A stretch of DNA of 64,000 nucleotides from Steinernema hermaphroditum (taxonomy: Eukaryota > Nematoda > Chromadorea > Rhabditida > Steinernematidae), in the NCBI GenBank assembly GCA_030435675.1, contig CM059624.1:4674769-4738768 (forward strand), read 5' to 3'. This document shows positions 53,881 through 64,000 of the stretch, piece by piece. The position numbers were made by a program, and so were the translations under genes. Below the pieces are notes generated by a model, which worked only from the letters and a program-made list of their open reading frames with translations, searched no databases and was not told the DNA's origin. Within the stretch, counting starts at the first letter, position 1. Each line of letters opens with the position of its first letter.

Positions 53881-54967
53881 GTCAAAAGGTGCGTCCGGGA
53901 TGGTGAGCGAACAGGAAACTTATGATCATAGAGGAGTCCGGCATGGGGCGGCTGGTCCAGACTAAGTGGGCAGAGATCTTCATGGCATCGTCCCGGAACT
54001 TGTACCCTCTACTATCTTTCTCTAATCCAACGTCCATATTGATTTTCTCAGGCCGTTCAGGATACGGTAACTTATGCAAATTCTACGTTTACTGAAATAC
54101 GATGATGTTCGCCTGGGGCCGGTTTCACAAAACGCAATTTCGCAAACGCAAAACGCAATTGCGTCGCAATTCAGTGACATGCCTCTGAGCATGTTGATTC
54201 CGAACGCAATTGTAGAATTTGACCCAGAATTAGCTATTTTTTGTGCTCTATCACTGTGTCTACCACTTTCTGACTACCACTGGATATTCACCCTGAAAAG
54301 TGTTTGGGTGTTCGTGGCGGGACCAGAGGTGGGTCGCAGATTAACCTACCCCCACAAAAAACCGGCAAAGTTGGCATAAATCACCCTTCTGTGGTGATTC
54401 ACACCTCAACCGAACGTGCGAACTTTCCAAACTATGACCTGCTGTAGACAGGTAGAACCTACGAAATTTACTAACATACTAGTCATGCGCTAAAATCTTC
54501 TCAAAATTAGTTTGCCGAGGTCTTCCAAATTGATACGAACATGCTACATTTACCCAATTGTGGCCCGTTCCTAGCATCGGGAAATAAAGTCGTGATAGGT
54601 CGTTTTTTTCGAAAAGCGACGAGGAAAGAAAATTCCAACATGGTCGTTTTATAAAAGTAAGCTGAGATACCTCCATAAAATCGGGTGCTGATTTCTACAA
54701 GATGCCCCTCTTGTTCCGTCACACGGTGTGTCAAATGGCTCGTTTTTCCGTCCTCGGTCGAGTAGTAAATGTCACACGTTAGGACACCGATCTTGCCAGA
54801 TCTTCAGTTACTCGTATCTTCAGATTTGCACCGATTATGATCGGTAACAGTGCTCATGTTGCCCGCAAACTGATCAGCGCCACGCATTCCATTAGTGAAA
54901 TACAAAACCGTTCGAAAAACGGTCGTTCTGACTTTCTGACACTTTCATGTTAACCTAATCACCTAGC

Positions 54968-55265
54968 TTAGCTTACAAGCGAAATAACTTTCTCAATCTT
55001 ACGTGCCTCGTGGCCGTTCGGTGCGCAAAATGTTCAGGAGACAACGGCGCACAACTTCAACATATGAATTTTGATATCATTCATTATTCGCAGAGAAATC
55101 AACAATTTACTGCTGAAATCGTCGCTTTTCGGAAAAAACGACCTATCGTAAGTGCGAAATAACTTTTCGTAGATTGCGTATTTTTTGCTTAGTCGGTACG
55201 CAAAATATTCAGCGTACTCTAACGCACAAGTTCAACTTTTTGGGATTTTTTATATTTTGGTATCA
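54968..55265. repeat. Diverged direct duplication
   Basis: Segments 54968-55085 and 55155-55265 share GCGAAATAACTTT, then GCGCAAAATgTTCAG versus ACGCAAAATaTTCAG, then CGCACAA and TTCAAC in the same order and spacing. Confidence 0.6.
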
Positions 55266-55860
55266 ATTGATAGCTTTCGACTTCATTAATGATTAGCCGT
55301 CGGAATAAGTGCGAATGGACTGATCTACACGGAATTACAGGCCAAAAATTAACCAGAAAGCGGCTTGGTCCGACCACGAAGCACGCTGTGGTCAGAGCGC
55401 TATCGTAGACCCTTGAAATCGCTCCACTCACAGGTTTTCAACTGATATGAGTTCATATGCAACAGGCTGAAGTTAAAACCGACGCAGTTCCATGTGCATC
55501 CACGCGCTTTATCCCGTTTTTTTGTGTTGTACTCAGGGCCCAATGTTGAACATTTCATGAACGTCAAGACTCGTTCCTTTGCCACTTTTCGAAAAATCAG
55601 ACAGCCGAGAGAGATTCGAACCTGGTAGTTTCGAAGCCGCCTTGTGCAATCAAAACCCACACACACTGAAACAACAAGCTAACAAAGGCTATAGACGTGT
55701 AGATTGCGATCACTAGTCAGTTAAAAAGCTGTGATTCGAACTTCAGGGATAAGACTACCACTTCATAAACGATAAAAAAATAAAAGCGACTGGAATATTG
55801 TCATTGCAGCCTGGCAAGACGGTTGTGGTCTTTTCACGAGTGGAAGAGTAGAATTTAGTC

Positions 55861-56128
55861 GGCGCCCGGACAAAACCGCCAAATCAAAAACCGCCAAACG
55901 GACAAAACCACCAAAGGAAACTAAACAATAAACTTTAACAAATAACAGTCATAAAAGTTAAAGGTGGAAGCACTGTTCCACAAAGCCCGGTGCCTTTGGA
56001 AAGCAGGCAGGACTTCCATTGCGACGGGTCCAGATGGCGGCATGGAGGGACTGAAGCTTCTTCCCTGCACTGATCTGGTCGGAACACAGCTTCTTGATGA
56101 GCTCAGGGGCGGTTTTGTCCGGGCGCTG
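55861..56128. mobile_element. hAT-like miniature transposon, 268 bp
   Basis: Inverted ends of about 19 bp (GCGCCCGGACAAAACCGCC at the left, its complement at the right, which starts CAG when read inward). The element is flanked on both sides by the perfect 8-bp repeat ATTTAGTC (55853-55860 and 56129-56136). An 8-bp target duplication with a CAG-type end is the signature of hAT elements. The left part holds several AAAACCGCCAAA-like repeats; the right part holds a coding-like stretch. No transposase. Confidence 0.85.
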
Positions 56129-56324
56129 ATTTAGTCGAAGTGGTTGTCCTCTTCCTATCGTCCGCGAACGGACTTCAGAGGTTGCCTGCAGAACTCAGCG
56201 CAGCTTGTGAGGATCAAGTTCGTCGATCTGAAGAGATTAGAAACACTCTTTAAATATTACCTAATAAAATATACCTATTGTGTACATACTGTCTGCCTAG
56301 AATGACTGTGCTGCTGTGGCTTGT

Positions 56325-56600
56325 TTACGCCCAAGCTTCGGTCGAGCAACACTTACTCGCAATCTTCTCTAGTTGCGGTGCCTCAGACGGCGACGCCCTT
56401 CCTTCGTACTTCTGTTTTTCGTCTCCTCTTTGGAGTCGTCGTCCGAAGTGCCGGTGAATTCTATCGTCGAGTTGGCTCTTACCGGTGTTGGGTTGGACGG
56501 TGCGGGTCGTGACAACGATCACGACATCCGCTTCTAGGCCTTGGTAGGAGTTGACCGTTCTGATGATGGACGAAAGAGCGGTGATTTCCCAGCCTTTAGA
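56325..56600 (-). pseudogene. SF1 (UPF1-like) helicase fragment
   Basis: The minus strand reads RTVNSYQGLEADVVIVVTTR, which matches motif V of UPF1-type superfamily 1 helicases (TVDSFQGxExDVVI). The frame stays open from about 56600 to a stop at 56325, but what follows motif V is basic and lacks motif VI (ALTRAK). No upstream helicase motifs were found. It is a remnant of a gene or of a helicase-bearing mobile element. Confidence 0.5.
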
Positions 56601-57874
56601 GCTTGTTTTCCCTGTTAATCAATCAAAAATCAATCAGTTAATCAATCAATCTCATTACGACGTCGGACGAACATGTTCGATATTTTAGATTACCAAAAGA
56701 AAACTGCTGCTCATCTTCAGCTGGAACCAGTGATGGACTCGAGTCCAAAAGAGTCCGAATTTCACTCCAAATTTTGGAGAAAACATTGATAGCTGGCGGT
56801 GTAGTTAAATGGTATATACATCTGGTTTTTAGGACGTGCCATTGATTTGACCCGATTTGCGAATTATCGATTTTGAACGTTTCGAAAAGCTTTTATTGCT
56901 GTCTTTTTCAGTTTTAGATGTTATAGGAAGCTGAAGGCCAAAGATTCCGACGAGTCCGGACTCACTGTGTTTTTGGGCTTTTCGGACTCGATCGGAATCA
57001 CTTCTATTTGGATTTAATGGATTCGTACTGACATTAAGAGATCGTTTATTTCAAAAACTCTTACGTTAATGTGAAGACGGAGCTCAGGAATGGTCGACGG
57101 CCATCGCTGAAGACAGGAAGCCTAAAATTACACGGAGCAGTTAGCGAATCTGAATTCATGTAGACGGCGACAAACGCGCTCTCGGAACCCGAAGCTGAAC
57201 AAACCAGAAGGCTCCAATAGAGCACAAGCGACCGAGTGCCTCTAGGTCGTCTCGGCTCTCTAGGTCGGGCAACACAGAGAAAAGAGTGAAAAATCGGCGC
57301 TTTCGAAAGTGCACTTTCGCGCCGGGGTTTGCACTTTAGCAGAGTCGGCGACGCCTGCTCCAAACGCGGAGGGAAGAGAGGAAAAAGAGCGACTGTGCGA
57401 CGATAAAACTGTCGTTGATGCAATCAATTCAAACAGATGTGTATTCACTTCTGCCGAACTCCTTTTGAATATACAGCGGATAGAGCCGTTTTAAGTAGCG
57501 CATGGCTATGGTACTCTCTTCCCCTTGACGGCTAAGGTGGCGGGGACTTTCGTTTGTACCCCCGGCGATCGGTCGGGTCGTCCACTCCACCCTCAGAAAT
57601 GACTTCAGTGAGCGGTCGCTCTTGGTTATCTTGCTATTGGAATTATCATTCACAAAAAAGGACAACGCTTTTAAAAAGAAATAAGAACAACCTATGCCAT
57701 ATTACGTTCGTATGAGCCATTAACTTCTTGCTGGGACCGAGTTTCGAGTTGATTTTTATTCAAAACTCGAAACTTGTACAGCCATGGTCCCTACCCATTC
57801 TGAGGTCAGAGGTTGTTTTGAATCTACCATTTACTTTCATTCAAGCACCAAGAACCTTTGATCTAGCAAAAACT

Positions 57875-59737
57875 CTAGCATCCAGCGCTCCTTTTGCTCT
57901 CCTGAGATACGGGAATAGGTCCAGAATGCGCTGGAATCAGCCAGTCGGCCTCGCAGATGATCCTCCTTCTTGTGGCCAGTAGTCGTTCCCTATTGGATGT
58001 GAAGATCGGATCGATTCTTGTGAGGTTGTCGTCCTCCAAGAACAGTGCGCCTTAAACATAGATATCCTTGTGTGTTCTCATGAAATGCGGTACCTGTGAT
58101 GGCTACAGTACCCATTCCAGGGACGTTCCTTAGAAGCACAGACGTCCCATCAGCTGAGGACCCCGGAGAGGAGACGAGCTGGCTTCGTGGAGAGCAGAGG
58201 TCCACAGGCATGTTCTACAGGATGCAGATTTATCTTTTGGTACGGGAAATGATATACCGTAGTCAGCAATGGCTTCGACACCACATCGCCTTGGATTTCG
58301 TAACTTCCAATTATTATTTTGTTGCTTTTGAAGAGGTTCAGATTGCCGATAAACTGTGGAGACGGAGATGTTACGAGAAGGTAGTCGAATACGGTAGTAT
58401 CGGATAGACCCTTGGAGACCAGATCTAAAATAAAGGAGAATGTTTCATTAAATTTCGATGGATCTGCGAAGAATTTATGACTAACTGCTCTTTTGGATCT
58501 GATCCAAATCATGAATTTGAATCTGGACCCAAATATTGTCTATCCAAAAATAGACGCTAAACGCTTTGGAAAGTCTGCCTGATTTAATAATTTAGTCTAC
58601 GTGCACAGACAGTAATCCTCTCTCCTTTGAATAGACCATTTCAGCGGTCGAAATGATCGTCAAGGAGCGGTCGGTTTCAGACAGCAGACAAACTGAGGAT
58701 CTGGGGCCGACCGATTATGAATCAGACACTTTCGAAAGTGACCTGTGACCTCGAAAGCGATCATACTTCTGGGGTCGATATCACTGGGTACGATTTGAAT
58801 GAAAAAGACTTCAAATTTGTCTCTTATGGATACGCAGATGAGGGCCAATATATAAGATGCTTACCTGACTTCAGTTCATCCATTTGACTTGGAAGACCCG
58901 TATTCACTACAAATCGGCAATTGCCATCTTGGACAAGGACCACTGTCGATCTGGCTGAATAAGAGTTCGGACGGCTCTCCTGATTGAGCCTTCCTGTTGC
59001 CACAAGATTTACTGTAGGGCCGTTTTCGAGGGCAGGTGCGACAGTGCTCGGCTTTGAAAAGTCGTTTGTGAATTCTGGTCTTGGCACACGATCGTAAGCA
59101 TCGGAGGCTACGGTGGATGGTCGTGGCGGGACCATATTAGTGTGTGGGGGTGCAACGGAATCAAAGTATTTTCTTTGGCTGTCAATGTTGTCGGTTTGAT
59201 AATCTGAAGTTCCAATGAACTAGCATTAGCAATATGGATGGATCTACCATAACGATTCGAAGAGGACCTCGAATTGGAGGAAAGAAGAAAATTCGGATCG
59301 ATTCCGTTGCTGAAGACGCGGAGAAACGGCGGCGGCGACGGTCTTTTGAGGAGGGAGGGGGGCTCTACTCGCCGAAAAACAGGAGACGACTGATTGGGGG
59401 AAAGGAGGTCGAGGAGGAGTTCAGTCGTTCCACAGCACACGGATTCGCCCCCGGAATCTCTCTGGCAGAAGGCTTGTTTGCCGTTGACCAAGCCAGAGCA
59501 CGGGTCGGGATCACCCTGCAAAGGATCACATAGAGAAAGTAAAGAGCAAATGAGCAAATCCCTTCTATTGGTTTCAGTAGTAGTCATAGTAGGAACAGGG
59601 ACAATTACGTTTTGTACCACTGTGTCATTGATGGAAACGCGACTGACAGCCATGGAAGGTTCCTTTGGGTCACCAGAGAGAGTTGTTTGGTGAACAGTTA
59701 GCCGATTCACAACAGCAGCCACGGCTTGCATCACCAT
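57875..59737 (-). CDS. MBLAC1/SWIP-10-like metallo-beta-lactamase-fold protein lacking metal ligands, 400 aa
   Basis: Exons in transcript order: 59737-59609, 59515-59248, 59203-58865, 58424-58219, 58178-58094, 58050-57875. Residues about 1-200 are an unrecognised N-terminal extension with a small four-Cys block (DPCSGLVNGKQAFC, SVCCG) and a Ser/Pro-rich linker. The MBL fold starts with STVVLVQDGNCRFVVNTGLP, continues DYLLVTSPSPQFIGNLNLF, SSPGSSADGTSVLL, GTVAITGALF and ends WLIPAHSGPIP. Enzymes of this family have THxHxDH, PGH and a GD in those places; here only the last His remains. The 5' end is uncertain and a further signal-peptide exon may exist. Its role may be binding rather than catalysis. 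Confidence 0.72.
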
Positions 59738-60819
59738 TAGAGGAAGTCGAAGCTGGTGGAAGGGGAGGAGAAAGTGTGCATGAGGAGTAAGCGGAGGATG
59801 ATAACGAGCTTGGCTAGCGGGGCGGGAAGAGGGAATTCGGCTAGGTGAGGAAGCTTAGGAAGCTGGAGGCCGTTGAACGGAGCTGGAAGTGGGAAAAGCG
59901 TCAGTTAACGAACATGAAGAGAAGACCAGAGAAGAGACCAGGAGAATCGTTAGGACATAACTTCCTGGGAGATAAATATTGATATAGGAAAGAAGGTAGG
60001 ACATGCGAGATCGCTCTGTGATATATGTATGCTGTCTACCCTATACATCTTATCTTGTCCCGTATGCTACTTAATACTATCGCAACAGCAGGTTCAAATC
60101 AAAGTACGATTCTTTGTTTCATTCCAGAGCGCTTCGAGTCCTATCTTCTCCACTTACTTGTGCCGTTGGAGTGCATCGTATCACACTCAAACTCTTCGGA
60201 TATCTCAGCTGAGTCAGTCCGATAGAACACGAATCGGTGCCAAGGAGATAACCAATTAGAAGCAGAGGAATGAACATAGAGGAGGCTGAAAGGGACTTCG
60301 ATTGATAGCGGGATCATCGCGTCGCGTCAACAAACCTCAAGTGGCCGAAGGAGACGGCGCGTTAAACAAAAGACGATCACGATTTGGTTGCGCTCCGTTC
60401 TCACACCTAGAGTTGTTTATATTTCAAGTGAGGGACACATCGTGTTAAGGCGAATTAAATCGAGCTGCAGGAGAGGAAGCAACCGGATCGACCTGGTAAT
60501 CTCTGTTTGTTTAGAGCTGGTCGACGAGTGGAAGACAAATTTTGGGTAAACAGGGTAAGATGGAGACATGATATGTTGCATAGCAGAGCATCTGGAAGGT
60601 GAATCTTGACCAAGGTTAGACTTCTAAGTGCCAGATCGGGCTGAGCCTTGTAGGAAGCCTGCACCGCCAGGTGCTCTGATGATGGATCGTGACTAACTGT
60701 GTTTTTACCCTCAAACCTTTTCGTGTCTTTGCTCGCTCTACATGCATTACATGTATATCCCCAAACAGACCGACGCCCCTTCGAAAACAATAGATTTATG
60801 GTACATTCTGAGATCGAAT
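59738..60819. other. Intergenic, 5' side of the MBL-fold gene, nothing recognised
   Basis: May hold an upstream exon of the MBL-fold gene (a Leu/Pro-rich open stretch near 59790-59880 on the minus strand), but no splice link could be fixed. Confidence 0.35.
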
Positions 60820-62862
60820 TCACATCGTGGCGAATAAATAAGTGCTAAAGGTGACTCTGCAGTTCTTCTGGGGCGTCATCGTGAACTGAACGCAGCCGTC
60901 TTCGAGGGCGTTCCACGTGGACGGCACGTTGGGGATGAAGAGTTCGCGGATCTCCGAGTTGAGCACATTTCCGAAGTCCCAGGAGAAGGTCTGGGCGGGG
61001 GATACGGTACCTTGGACGCAGCGCAGTTGGAAGGCCTGGAATGACTGAAGTAGATTCCACACGAATCCGAAGAAGCGCTACCTTTACTAGTTTGACAACT
61101 CCACCGAGAGTGAAGTTCGTCTTCGTCTGATTCAGGGAGATTCGCGTCGGGAGCTCCTTCAGGGTGGCCCAGTGCTCGAGCACTCTGTCGGTGAGTTCGA
61201 GACGCGTGTGCTGACCTCGAAGCTGGATGTTGACGTGCTCGAGGGCGTCGGCACAGAGGAAGAGCTGTAATGTGGAGGGTACTGTAGGCGACGGTGTGGG
61301 GGGATGTACCTCGTCGGAGAGGAGTTTGTCGACGTTCTCGCAGAATTCGATGGAGATGGAACGTTGCGAGGAGCGCTTGAAGAGGTCGATCAACTGAGAG
61401 GGCGAGATGTGGAATTTGCAGAGGGTGAATGTGAGCCTTGCGTTTCTGAAAGAGTGAGGGACTGTAAAGGGATTGAAGCTAATGGTCTTGTGCAGAATGC
61501 ACATTTTCTAGAGAGTCTGGATCATAATTTTCGATCAAACAGGGAGGTAGACCGTTCCCAAAATGAAGGATGTAAAAGACGTACAGATTATGGACGTCTA
61601 GCGTGTTTGTTGTCTGTAGCAAAGCCATCTTCGAAAACATTCAGTAGTGAGAGCGGTTGGTTTCTTTTTTCCGACCGCTCTCGCGACTGAATGCTTCCGA
61701 AAATGACTATCTAGAACTACCGTAAGCCGCGCCAAAAGGCAATATGTTCTCCAGATCTTTCGGCACTTTTTTGACACGAATCGATCCAAACACATACCTA
61801 AAATCCACAAAGGACTCCATCAGCTTCTCACAGAGCTGTTCATCCAGGGCGAATCGATCGAAGTTCATGGCGCCGTCAACGACGAACTTCTTGAGGGTCT
61901 CCTCCAGAAGCTCGCCGACGTCTTCAGTGCTGGGTGAAGGTTGCTGGCTCTCCCGGATCCATTGCTTCTTCTTCTTGTTCCTCAGCAGCAACGAGTACTT
62001 CCTCTTCGTGATCTGCTTCTTCAGTGGAAATCTGAACTTTCCCAGAGTGACAGGCTCTTCGGGTTCGTCCCTGCATTGCAACCTAGAAGAAGGACCTCTT
62101 CGTAAGTAGTAGTAGTCGCCCGGAGTCAACAAAAGATGCAGCGGGGCGGAAGTAATTAATCGAATGGAAAACGGGACATAATTCAAATGGAAGGCGCTGT
62201 CAGCATTCATAAAATCAAATTAACTTAAAACCGAATTCCTAATGTAGTTGGGGAACTAGTTTACTTCGGAGGATTGACCCATCAGTTCGAGTTCAATCAC
62301 GTTAGCGCCGACGAAAACAAATCGGAGGGCTGTGTACGGTCACTATAGGGAGACGATCGCTAGGCTTGAAAGGAAAGGGTCGAGGAAGGGTCATCAAAGA
62401 TCAATGGTGAATGCTAGGTCTCTGATCCTGAGCCGTAGGTTATGAATCGGCACGGAATAGCGGGTAAGTGACCCGAGAGAGTAAGGGAAGACGGCAATTC
62501 AGCGCTTCTTTCAGTGGCTTTTTATAATTCGGGATAGAATCCTATTTTCATCGTTCCTACTCCAACATCTAGTCGAAATTCATCCAGTTCTTTCCTCTTT
62601 TACGATCGCAAACCTATTCCCTTTACGACCGCCCGGAATTCCCCACCTAATCACCCAGAGAGGATGGCTCCGAAACTCACGTCAGATCGTAGATGGAGGA
62701 GCGCGTCAGCTGACTCGTGTGGCTGGCGACGACCGACTGGAGCTTGGAGCAGGTGGCCGAGGCGCTCCTGACGTCCTTCTGGTCGAGATGCTTGAGAATG
62801 CGAAGGACGACCTCGTTGGGTGCGGAGGCGAAATGCGACGTCGACGGCTCGGGAAGCGACAT
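60820..62862 (-). CDS. F-box protein with FTH-like C-terminus, 333 aa
   Basis: Exons in transcript order: 62862-62681, 62082-61798, 61445-61310, 61264-61082, 61035-60820. A TTCCAG acceptor lies 10 bases before the ATG. Residues 13-52 form a clear F-box (APNEVVLRILKHLDQKDVRS followed by a conserved C-x-x-L motif). A Lys-rich segment follows (LLLRNKKKKQW), then a C-terminal half with the Leu/Phe helices and strands of nematode F-box-associated domains (FTLCKFHISPSQLIDLF). F-box proteins bind Skp1 and present substrates to SCF ubiquitin ligases. Introns 1 (598 nt) and 2 (352 nt) are long for this window. Confidence 0.8.
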
Positions 62863-64000
62863 CGCCGGATTTCTGGAACGAAGGGACAGTCAGTGGCGGC
62901 GATTGTGACACTCGCGCGGTGACAGGGCGGAGAAAAAACAAACAGGCGATGTGCCAGAAGTGACAGAGGGGCGCGCGACAGCGCGTTTCGATGTATGTGA
63001 CACACGTCATTCACACAAGCGCTGGATCACGTCGCTTCAGGTGTCACTCTCTGGTTGAGGCTACATGGATGGAGGAGAGGTGAAGGCGGTTGAAGGTACA
63101 GGTACAAAAGATCTGGAACGATGGACAGTCAGGGACGGCGATACTCGGCCCAATTCAACCTAATTGAGGAACTACTAAACCCCACAAAATCTTGATATGA
63201 TTTACGATAGATTTTGACCCGCACTTAGCTTTTATTTCTAAGTTTCACGACCTCAAGATACAGCAGATCGGACCTTAAATATATAGCCCTTCCCACCTCC
63301 AAAAAGCAATATGTAATACACCGATTTATTCGATTTTAAAGAAGAAGATCGGTCCAATTGAAGATAATTTAAGAAATATAAAACTTGTCATCGGTGGTGG
63401 GACTACGGCTTCAAATATTCAAATGTTATAAGATGGTTTTTGGCCCACAGGCCCCAAAAGTTATCGTTCTTTCCACCACCAAAAAGCCATGAAAACCCCT
63501 AGAAAGCAACTACGAATGTTTCTCTTCAGATCTGGACTTAACTCTTCCACAAAAACATCTCCTAGAAATCAGCCAGGCCCTCCTAAACAACGCGACCATC
63601 GCGCTCTCCAGCAAAACCCCCAAATAAGTCCTTTCCACAACGCTTCTCTCTGCAAAGCAGGCGATAACGCGTCAGGAACTTTTGGCGATAACGCGTGGCA
63701 CGACGTTTTTCGCACCGAATGAAACTTTGCTCGTCTATTTGTGTGGAGATAAGAGGGGCGCTCCGCGAAAATGCTGCTGTCAATTACAGTGACAGTTACA
63801 GTGCCAACGCAGTAAAACAGAAAGAGTCCGATCAGAGAGAGACTAGAGAAGATCTTTTGACACCACGCCAACCCATGGCGCGTGCTTTCGCACTTGCAAA
63901 CATGGTGGAAAACACGATAAGACCCCATGGGGCGACGGAGGCGGACGTTTGGAGCGTCGCGCTAACAACATCTGGACGACCTAATTGCGCTCGAACAGGC
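62863..64000. other. Intergenic right end with a diverged direct duplication
   Basis: The 5' side of the F-box gene. Blocks about 63145-63310 and 63350-63490 look like diverged copies of each other (CCAATT... at the start, CCTCCAAAAAGC versus CCACCAAAAAGC at the end). The motif GGCGATAACGCGT occurs twice near 63660-63700 with one mismatch. No coding gene was recognised. Confidence 0.4.

Larger units (their letters stand above)
53881..57874. other. Repeat-rich gene-poor stretch
   Basis: About 4 kb without a complete gene. It holds a run of GCAATT-containing repeats near 54130-54220, a diverged direct duplication (54968-55085 and 55155-55265), a hAT-like miniature element (55861-56128), a helicase-like fragment (56325-56600) and an AATCA-rich patch (56612-56655). 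Confidence 0.5.

Noticed and set aside
55595..55665. tRNA-like sequence with a GGTTCGAATCT box on the minus strand
   Set aside because: Only the B-box/T-arm part fits; no A box, anticodon arm or matching acceptor stem was found. It may be a decayed tRNA-derived repeat, too weak to list.
57061..57423. 120-codon minus-strand frame with an apparent hydrophobic stretch
   Set aside because: No start context, no splice links and no similarity to neighbouring families; likely chance.
1..64000. CRISPR arrays, bacterial operons, rRNA genes, complete transposase or viral genes
   Set aside because: Looked for and not seen; the window is nematode nuclear DNA with only non-autonomous elements recognised.

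Overview
The window is nuclear DNA from a free-living or parasitic nematode, most likely a rhabditid outside Caenorhabditis. The evidence is very short introns (mostly 39-50 nt, GT...TTTCAG type), likely spliced-leader acceptors a few bases before many start codons, and clear orthologues of nematode genes: a UNC-60A-type ADF/cofilin, class V myosin HUM-2, a saposin-like intestinal protein, nematode SH2 tyrosine kinases and F-box/FTH-like proteins. Species cannot be named from the sequence. All gene models were spliced by hand from reading frame, GT/AG sites and comparison between paralogues, so exon edges are predictions.

Layout. 0-9 kb: a cluster of four small secreted proteins with a von Willebrand A (VWA)-like fold on both strands (one cut by the left edge), with an acidic orphan gene between them. 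9.9-10.3 kb: two tRNA genes on the minus strand, Ala(AGC) and initiator Met(CAT). 11.2-15.2 kb: cofilin, a broken ShKT-domain gene, a small membrane-anchored protein and a divergent ETS-like factor. 15.4-18 kb (minus): an SH2 tyrosine kinase just downstream of an ING-family PHD protein. 18.5-24.2 kb: a duplicated lysine-rich orphan gene flanking another orphan, an intact ShKT gene and an NSUN5-type RNA methyltransferase. 24.2-29.7 kb: about 5.5 kb with no gene found, holding a GGGATA microsatellite and a 620-bp foldback element. 29.7-38.2 kb: the full class V myosin in 19 exons. 38.9-44.6 kb: KH-domain RNA-binding protein, basic orphan, ELM2-SANT protein and a third, broken ShKT gene. 43-49.5 kb (minus): eIF2B-epsilon, a small tail-anchored membrane protein and an SH3-SH2 tyrosine kinase, spaced about 220-230 bp apart like an operon. 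50-53.7 kb: two F-box/FTH-like single-exon genes and a saposin gene with GATA sites. 53.8-57.8 kb: a repeat-rich gap with a hAT-like miniature transposon and a helicase-like fragment. 57.8-62.9 kb (minus): a metallo-beta-lactamase-fold protein lacking its metal ligands and an F-box protein. 62.9-64 kb: no gene recognised.

Two themes stand out. First, several proteins keep a fold but lose its diagnostic catalytic or metal-binding residues: VWA without MIDAS, MBLAC1-like without the His/Asp ligands, two tyrosine kinases without the HRD arginine. Second, recent local duplication with decay is common: three ShKT copies of which only one is intact, the lysine-rich pair with a shifted C-terminus, and a second copy of the saposin 3' UTR. 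Housekeeping genes (cofilin, NSUN5, eIF2B-epsilon, ING, hnRNP-K-like, myosin V) sit between these fast-evolving families.
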